Shown: positions 4,901 to 6,408 of the stretch, in pieces
Position numbering within the stretch: the stretch's first letter is position 1
How the letters are laid out: every line of letters begins with the position of its first letter
Source of the DNA: Candidatus Bathyarchaeota archaeon
GTDB taxonomy: Archaea > Thermoproteota > Bathyarchaeia > Bathyarchaeales > Bathyarchaeaceae
Direction of reading: 5' to 3'
Length of the DNA stretch: 6,408 bases
Assembly: GCA_003662715.1 (NCBI GenBank)
Contig: QMYO01000101.1
Coordinates: forward strand, 1 to 6,408
Translations under genes and position numbers: made by a program
The notes under the pieces: model-generated
What the model saw: only the letters and a program-made list of their open reading frames with translations
Database searches by the model: none
What the model was told of the DNA's origin: nothing

Positions 4901-6408
4901 CTATGTGAAGTTGGCTACCACGTCTTTAGCGCTCGCTATGGCGTCTCCTCCACCGAAATCTTCGATGTAGTCGCCGGCGAAGTAGATTCTTCCAACTGGC
5001 AGTTTGTTCTTTATGTAGTTTCCGTTCAGCACGTGTCCGACTGGCCAGATAGGTCCGTATGGATCCCACTGGAACACGCGTCCGGATCCCTCGATATAGT
5101 AGTCTCTGACTTCTGGCCAGTAAGTCTCTAGATCATCTAACACATGATTCGTTATCATGTCCGTAGTTGCTGTGTCCGCGTGTATTCCATGAGGGCTACT
5201 CCATAATGCGCTCGCTTCAGGTTCATTAATATATGTTGAAAGTATTCCTTTTCTACCCGTTTGGTTAACTGTCTCGCTGCCAATGGTGTAGGCACCAGGC
5301 CTAGTCGTGCCGTAGACACCGTGATCAGAGAATCCGCCCCAACCTTCCATGCCGTACTTTGTCTCCCAGAACCTTTTGCTGTACTGCTGAAGTGCTATGA
5401 AGCATTTGGGTTCTCCCATTGATGTTAGACTGGCTACTTTGTCGGTTGGAAGCTCCGGAACTATACTGGCCACCTTACTGTGTTGGGTAGCGACGATTGC
5501 AACGTCAGCCGTGTAAGTGCCTTGGTTAGTTTCTACTTGGACGCCTGTGGCTGTGTTTGTCACACTGGACACTGGTTCGTTCAGGTGCACGGCGCCCGAG
5601 GGTATTCTTTGCATAAGTTTTTCGATGATTCTGTAGGGGCCATTCTTGAGTGTGTAGGTCGCTCTACTGTAATCCCAGTAGGCACAACTCATGATGCCAA
5701 ATGCAGCGCTAAATTGGTATGATTGTACCCCAACTTCGCTCCTAATGCTAAGGTCCCAGAACTCTGCTACGTCAGGACGCCAGTGTGGCGTTTCATCTGG
5801 ATTATACAGCATCCAATCTTCGAAGTCTGTGTAATCATAGTCTGGATAGCCCCCTGTGTCCAAGGGCCAAACACACACCTCTTCCATTAGCTCCCCGACT
5901 TCATCTTCAGATGCGCGGAAGGCTTCCGCTCCGCCCTTGTCGTCCCATGGGAGTGAATCGATTAGTTTCCGCCAGCGGGCATCGTAGTGGTATTCGCCTC
6001 TCCAGTTATAGAACGTAGCATCTGGGTATCTCGCGTAGTCTGCCCTTCTGAATCCAAGTTCATCAAGAAGCCACCACATATCCGCATCAAGTTGTCTGTC
6101 ATACCACTCATAGAACCCTACTATGCCGTACTGTCCATTTGGGTATTCAGCCTGTTGAACCCTTCCGCCTGGTCTGTGGCAAGACTCCAGCAACGTCACT
6201 TCTTTCCCCATATCCGTGAGCAGCATAGCCGCTGTTAGACCCGCCAATCCGCCTCCTACTACAATAGCACTATTAATTGGAATAGGCTCTTGCGCCTTCA
6301 CTGGTGGAAACAGCTTCTTAAGCAAAGGTTCTCCAGTAGCTCCAGCTATTCCAGCAGCTGCAACACCTGCCGCAGCGGTTTTCAGAAAATCCCTTCGACT
6401 AATCTTCG
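4901..6408 (-). CDS. Tat-exported FAD-dependent amine-oxidase-like oxidoreductase (N-terminus cut by window)
   Basis: This is a flavoprotein of the amine oxidase/phytoene desaturase fold; 501 residues are visible and the frame is open through the right edge. The first visible residues, KISRRDFLK, then an Ala/Gly-rich hydrophobic stretch, form a twin-arginine signal, so the folded, FAD-loaded protein should be exported. The true start must lie a few codons beyond 6408; an internal TTG at 6325 would remove the signal. The FAD fold then shows AIVVGGGLAGLTAAMLL (GxGxxG at 51-56), the ribose-binding glutamate in LLES (E74), and RPGGR (78-82). The C-terminal FAD motif is RIYFAGDYIEDFGGGDAI (FAGD at 476-479). 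The middle is rich in Trp, Tyr and Asp. The substrate cannot be told; amines and other oxidisable organics are possible. G+C is clearly higher than in neighbouring genes. It is followed by a T9 tract and the transporter remnant. Confidence 0.9.
   Translation of the reverse strand, partial: KISRRDFLKTAAAGVAAAGIAGATGEPLLKKLFPPVKAQEPIPINSAIVVGGGLAGLTAAMLLTDMGKEVTLLESCHRPGGRVQQAEYPNGQYGIVGFYEWYDRQLDADMWWLLDELGFRRADYARYPDATFYNWRGEYHYDARWRKLIDSLPWDDKGGAEAFRASEDEVGELMEEVCVWPLDTGGYPDYDYTDFEDWMLYNPDETPHWRPDVAEFWDLSIRSEVGVQSYQFSAAFGIMSCAYWDYSRATYTLKNGPYRIIEKLMQRIPSGAVHLNEPVSSVTNTATGVQVETNQGTYTADVAIVATQHSKVASIVPELPTDKVASLTSMGEPKCFIALQQYSKRFWETKYGMEGWGGFSDHGVYGTTRPGAYTIGSETVNQTGRKGILSTYINEPEASALWSSPHGIHADTATTDMITNHVLDDLETYWPEVRDYYIEGSGRVFQWDPYGPIWPVGHVLNGNYIKNKLPVGRIYFAGDYIEDFGGGDAIASAKDVVANFT

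Noticed and set aside
5480..6238. Three plus-strand open frames opposite the flavoprotein gene
   Set aside because: They are antisense to continuous, conserved FAD-oxidase coding sequence and lack any domain; a by-product of its higher G+C.

Overview
The window reads as archaeal DNA. Several genes have an A/T-rich TATA-like box about 25-30 bases before the expected transcript start, T-tracts follow several genes, and the gene set includes a two-tetrad DUF2769 cysteine protein, which I know mainly from archaea. Gene density, moderate G+C and this mix of families would suit an uncultured Thermoproteota/Bathyarchaeia-type archaeon. Archaeal origin is fairly secure; the lineage is only a guess.

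Layout. At the left edge lies the N-terminal part of an MFS transporter on the minus strand (1-259), divergent from what follows. Three plus-strand genes come next: a small two-helix membrane protein with a very lysine-rich tail (460-837), an undecaprenyl-diphosphatase UppP whose 5' end is damaged or mis-sequenced (about 958-1745), and a short radical SAM enzyme of the TatD-linked type (1849-2475). A stem-loop with a T-tract at 2492-2530 separates these from a run of minus-strand genes. In transcription order (right to left) these are: a Tat-exported FAD-dependent amine-oxidase-like flavoprotein cut by the right edge (4901-6408), the C-terminal remnant of an EamA/DMT transporter broken by a frameshift (4476-4834), a DsrE_2-type protein (3855-4280), a small unknown protein (3578-3760), endonuclease III with its [4Fe-4S] cluster (2839-3510), and DUF2769 (2517-2777).

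How the genes relate. This is not one clear operon: gaps are 60-200 bases and most genes seem to have their own promoter. Many products handle cysteine, Fe-S or flavin chemistry (radical SAM, Nth, DUF2769, DsrE, FAD oxidase), but a joint pathway is only a suggestion. UppP would recycle the polyprenyl-diphosphate carrier for cell-surface glycans.

The most useful observations are: the lost reading frame at the start of uppP and in the EamA remnant, both at A/T homopolymers; a perfect 17-bp palindrome overlapping the likely TATA box of the dsrE-like gene; and a composition step at the exported flavoprotein next to the transporter remnant. I did not find a convincing new multi-gene system. No rRNA, tRNA, CRISPR array or insertion sequence was seen, and no gene-free stretch exceeds 300 bases; the longest are 260-459 and 4281-4475.
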